Source: Achromobacter sp. MFA1 R4 | Lineage (GTDB): Bacteria > Pseudomonadota > Gammaproteobacteria > Burkholderiales > Burkholderiaceae_B | Assembly (NCBI RefSeq): GCF_900156745.1 | Contig: NZ_LT707065.1 | Span: forward strand, 3,844,001 to 3,908,000 | Length of the DNA: 64,000 nt | Direction: 5' to 3' | In this document: positions 61,152 to 64,000 of the stretch, one piece after another | Layout of the letters: every line of letters starts with the position of its first letter | Numbering within the stretch: position 1 is the first letter of the stretch | The notes under the pieces: model-generated | The model's database searches: none | Seen by the model: only the letters and a program-made list of their open reading frames with translations | Told to the model about the DNA's origin: nothing | Position numbers and translations under genes: made by a program

Positions 61152-62279
61152 ATGAACGACAGCCGTTACTCGGCGCCGCATTCGGCGGACCCGGACGAGT
61201 TCGTCCGGGTCTCCGATGTGGTGAAGATCTTTGGCGACGTGGTTGCCGTGCGCTCCGTCAACCTGTCCGTCAAGCGCAACGAAATCTTCGCGCTGCTGGG
61301 CAGCTCCGGCAGCGGCAAGTCCACCTTGCTGCGCATGCTGGCGGGGTTTGAAGAAGCCACCTCGGGCCAGATCCTGCTCGATGGCGAGGACATCACCAGC
61401 GTGCCGCCGTACCGCCGGCCCGTGAACATGATGTTCCAGTCGTATGCGCTGTTCCCGCACATGACGGTCGAGGCCAACGTGGCCTTCGGCCTCAAGCAGG
61501 AAGGCGTGGACCGCGCGGAAATCCATGACCGCGTGTTCGAGGCGCTGGACCTGGTGCAGATGGCGGGCTATTCCCGCCGCAAGCCCAACCAGCTCTCCGG
61601 CGGGCAGCAGCAGCGCGTGGCGCTGGCGCGCAGCCTGGTCAAGCGTCCCAAGCTGCTGTTGCTGGACGAGCCCATGTCGGCGCTGGACAAGCAGATCCGC
61701 CAGAAGACGCAGATCGAACTCGTCAAGATCCTGGAGCAGGTCGGCGTGACCTGCATCATGGTCACCCACGACCAGGAAGAGGCCATGACCATGGCGCATC
61801 GCCTGGCCGTCATGACCGAAGGCCAGATCGTCCAGTGCGGCACGCCCCAGGACGTCTACGCCTTCCCGAACTCGCGCTTCGTCGCCAGTTTCATCGGTTC
61901 GACCAACATGTTCACCGGCACCATCGTGGTCGACGAACCCGACCACGTCGCCATCGAATGCGCCGAACTGACCCGGCCGCTTTACGTGAACCACGGCGTG
62001 AGCGAGCCCCTGGGCATGGAAGTGCACGTGTCCATCCGCCCCGAACGCCTGCTGGTGTCGCGCGAGCAGCCCGACGGCGACTACAACTGGGCGCACGGCA
62101 TGGTCAGCCACATGGCCTGGATGGGCAGCTACGCGCTCTATCAGATCCGCCTGGATTCCGGCAAGACGGTCGAGGCCAGCGTGCCCAGCCGCCTGCTCGC
62201 CCAGATGGACGCGCCGGGCATCGACGAAGAGATCTTCGTGAGCTGGGACGCCGACAGCGCGACGGTGCTGGCGTCATGA
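61152..62279 (+). CDS. potG: Putrescine ABC transporter ATP-binding protein
   Basis: A 375-residue ATPase of the polyamine importer. Walker A GSSGSGKST, Q-loop FQSYALFPHMT, signature LSGGQQQRVALARSL and Walker B LLLLDEPMSALD are all intact. A C-terminal TOBE domain (RPERLLVSREQ) follows. It starts five bases after potF and its stop overlaps potH by four (ATGA). The N-terminus MNDSRYSAPHSADPDEFVRVSDVVKIFGDVVAV is longer than in PotA, as in PotG. Confidence 0.95.
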   Translation: MNDSRYSAPHSADPDEFVRVSDVVKIFGDVVAVRSVNLSVKRNEIFALLGSSGSGKSTLLRMLAGFEEATSGQILLDGEDITSVPPYRRPVNMMFQSYALFPHMTVEANVAFGLKQEGVDRAEIHDRVFEALDLVQMAGYSRRKPNQLSGGQQQRVALARSLVKRPKLLLLDEPMSALDKQIRQKTQIELVKILEQVGVTCIMVTHDQEEAMTMAHRLAVMTEGQIVQCGTPQDVYAFPNSRFVASFIGSTNMFTGTIVVDEPDHVAIECAELTRPLYVNHGVSEPLGMEVHVSIRPERLLVSREQPDGDYNWAHGMVSHMAWMGSYALYQIRLDSGKTVEASVPSRLLAQMDAPGIDEEIFVSWDADSATVLAS

Positions 62280-63193
62280 TCCGCTTTTCGCCCCGCGACT
62301 GGCTCCCGTCGGGCCGGGCCCTTGCCGTGGTGCCGCCGTTTGCCTGGCTGGTGCTGTTCCTGCTGCTGCCCTTCCTGCTGGTGCTGAAGATCAGCTTTGC
62401 CGAAATGAAATTCGGCATTCCGCCCTACACGTCGCTGGCGCAGTTCCAGGACGAGGCGATCCAGTTCAGCCTGCACCTGCGCGGCTACATCCTGCTGTTC
62501 ACGGAAGACCAGTACGTCCGGACCTACCTCAGCTCGGTGAAGATCGCCGGCATCACCACGCTGGTCTGCGTGCTGATCGGCTATCCCATCGCGTACTACA
62601 TCGCGCGTTCCTCGGCGCGGGTGCGCAACCTGCTGCTGCTGGCGGTGATCCTGCCGTTCTGGACTTCGCTGCTGCTGCGCGTGTATGCGTGGGTGGGCAT
62701 CCTGCGCAACGATGGGCTGCTCAACAACCTGCTGCAGGCCCTGGGCCTGATCTCCAGCCCGCTCGAGATCTACCGGACCGACCTCGCCGTGTACATCGGC
62801 ATGGTCTATGCCTATCTGCCGTTCTTCATCCTGCCGCTGTACGCGACGCTGGTGAAGATGGACCTGCGCCTGCTGGAGGCCGCCTACGACCTGGGCGCCA
62901 AGCCCTGGCAGGCGTTCTGGCAGATCACGGTGCCGATGTCGCGCCAGGGCGTGATCGCCGGCGCCATGCTCGTGTTCATCCCCGCCGTGGGCGAATACGT
63001 GATTCCGGAAATGCTGGGCGGCGCCAACACGCTGATGATCGGACGCGTGATGTGGAATGAATTCTTCAACAACGCCGACTGGCCGATGGCATCGGCCGTG
63101 ACGTGCGTGATGGTTTTGCTGCTGCTCGTGCCGCTGGTTTACTTCCAGTACAGCCAGGTCAGGCAGCAGCGCCAGGCCGGAGGCCGCGCATGA
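62276..63193 (+). CDS. potH: Putrescine ABC transporter permease PotH
   Basis: A 305-residue six-span permease. It starts MIRFSPRDWLPSGRALAVVPPFAWLVLFLLLPFLLVLKISFAEM. The EAA loop is EAAYDLGAKPWQAFWQITVPMSRQGVIAG, where the ATPase docks. The ATGA overlap with potG and the ATGA overlap with potI show a compact operon. Confidence 0.94.
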   Translation: MIRFSPRDWLPSGRALAVVPPFAWLVLFLLLPFLLVLKISFAEMKFGIPPYTSLAQFQDEAIQFSLHLRGYILLFTEDQYVRTYLSSVKIAGITTLVCVLIGYPIAYYIARSSARVRNLLLLAVILPFWTSLLLRVYAWVGILRNDGLLNNLLQALGLISSPLEIYRTDLAVYIGMVYAYLPFFILPLYATLVKMDLRLLEAAYDLGAKPWQAFWQITVPMSRQGVIAGAMLVFIPAVGEYVIPEMLGGANTLMIGRVMWNEFFNNADWPMASAVTCVMVLLLLVPLVYFQYSQVRQQRQAGGRA

Positions 63194-63999
63194 ACGGGCC
63201 CAACAAGACGCTGCGCGCCCTGGTCCTGGGACTGGGCTACTTTTTCCTGTACGTGCCCATCCTCAGCCTGATGGTGTTTTCGTTCAACGAATCCCCGTCC
63301 GTCACGTCGTGGACGGGGTTCTCGCTGCGCTGGTATCACTCGCTGGTCAACGACGACGCGCTGCTGCGCGCGGCCTGGCTGTCGTTCCGCATCGCCGTGC
63401 TGACCGCCACCGCGGCGGTCATCATCGGCACCTGGGCCGGCTACGTGCTGAGCCGCATGGGGCGCTTTCGCGGCTTTGCGCTGTACGTGGGCATGCTGAG
63501 CGCACCGCTGGTGATCCCCGAGGTCGTGCTGGGCATCTCGCTGTTGTTGATGTTCGTGGAACTGCGCGGCGCGCTGGGCTGGCCCGAGCAGAACGGCATG
63601 TTCACGATCTGGGTCGGACACGTGACGCTGTGCATGGCCTTCGTGGCCGTCGTCATCCAGACCCGCATCCGCGACCTGGACCGCTCGCTGGAAGAAGCGG
63701 CGCTGGACCTGGGCGCCACGCCGATCACCGTGTTCTTCAAAATCACGCTGCCGCTCATCGCGCCCGCGCTGGCGTCGGCCTGGCTGCTGTCGTTCACGCT
63801 GTCGCTGGACGACGTCGTCATCGCGTCGTTCCTGTCCGGCCCCGGGTCCAGCACGCTGCCCATGGAGGTCTTCTCCCGGGTGCGCCTGGGCCTCAAGCCC
63901 GAGATCAACGCGCTGGCCACCCTGTTCATCCTGGCGGTGGGCACCTGCGTGATCCTCGCCAACCGCATGCAATGGCGCAAGGAGTCCGAATCCAAATGA
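63190..63999 (+). CDS. potI: Putrescine ABC transporter permease PotI
   Basis: A 269-residue six-span permease paired with PotH. It starts NGPNKTLRALVLGLGYFFLYVPILSLMVFSFNESPSVTSWTGFSLRWY. The EAA loop reads EEAALDLGATPITVFFKITLPLIAPALASAWLLSFTLSLDDVVIA. The stop codon falls at 63997-63999, the last bases before the window ends, so the gene is complete. It completes the potFGHI putrescine importer. Confidence 0.94.
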   Translation: MNGPNKTLRALVLGLGYFFLYVPILSLMVFSFNESPSVTSWTGFSLRWYHSLVNDDALLRAAWLSFRIAVLTATAAVIIGTWAGYVLSRMGRFRGFALYVGMLSAPLVIPEVVLGISLLLMFVELRGALGWPEQNGMFTIWVGHVTLCMAFVAVVIQTRIRDLDRSLEEAALDLGATPITVFFKITLPLIAPALASAWLLSFTLSLDDVVIASFLSGPGSSTLPMEVFSRVRLGLKPEINALATLFILAVGTCVILANRMQWRKESESK

Positions 64000-64000
64000 A

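Overview
The window is high-G+C chromosomal DNA of a betaproteobacterium, most likely family Alcaligenaceae (Achromobacter or Bordetella). The evidence is two Bug-family (Bordetella uptake gene) solute receptors, the overall gene types, frequent TTG/GTG starts and gene-end hairpins in a GC-rich background. No sequence search was run, so the genus is an inference. No insertion sequence, integrase, phage gene or CRISPR array was seen. This is core chromosome with accessory transport and catabolic islands.

Layout. 1-7059: transhydrogenase pntA (cut by the window edge), a Bug receptor plus N-formylglutamate deformylase operon with its divergent LysR regulator, mnmA, a TauE/SafE exporter and a GST. 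7222-9977: purB, then cytochrome c' facing a cytochrome b561-type membrane protein across a long stem-loop. 10066-11470: two hypothetical genes around about 760 bases with no convincing gene but many hairpins, a good promoter and short repeats. This is the most unexplained stretch. 11704-19081: DUF3053 lipoprotein, AI-2E-family permease, GGDEF cyclase, YddG-like exporter and a row of small proteins, including a 24-residue membrane peptide with a strong ribosome site ahead of a membrane protein. 19168-25628: tRNA-Met, the ergothioneine pair egtD-egtB, a DUF883 protein, a phospholipase D-type lipoprotein and an FMN-binding glutamate synthase-like enzyme. 25815-29686: TsuA-like thiosulfate permease, AEC and EamA transporters, GNAT.

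29915-37466: two identical tRNA-Leu(CAG) genes on either side of a DTW-domain tRNA-modifying enzyme, then rnr, rlmB, a Cys/Met-metabolism PLP enzyme, a PKHD hydroxylase, HU and tRNA-Val. 37826-43953: tonB-exbB-exbD behind a perfect 7-1-7 Fur-type palindrome, then a two-component system overlapping the potassium transporter kup. 44060-52295: arginine genes argG, argF and argD, split by a LysR-controlled catabolic cluster (LigI-like hydrolase, Bug receptor, CMD, EthD-like protein). 52514-56122: an Asp/Glu racemase-family protein converging on a TRAP dctPQM operon. 56225-63999: FtsX-like permease, group II truncated globin and Kdo kinase in a tight unit, then the complete putrescine operon potFGHI.

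Themes: small-molecule uptake (Bug, TRAP, Pot, Kup, TonB), sulfur and thiol metabolism (TsuA, TauE, ergothioneine, PLP enzyme), tRNA and RNA handling (mnmA, DTW, rnr, rlmB) and redox proteins (c', b561, globin). Start codons were chosen from ribosome-site spacing and family starts. Terminators are called from perfect stems with a T-run.
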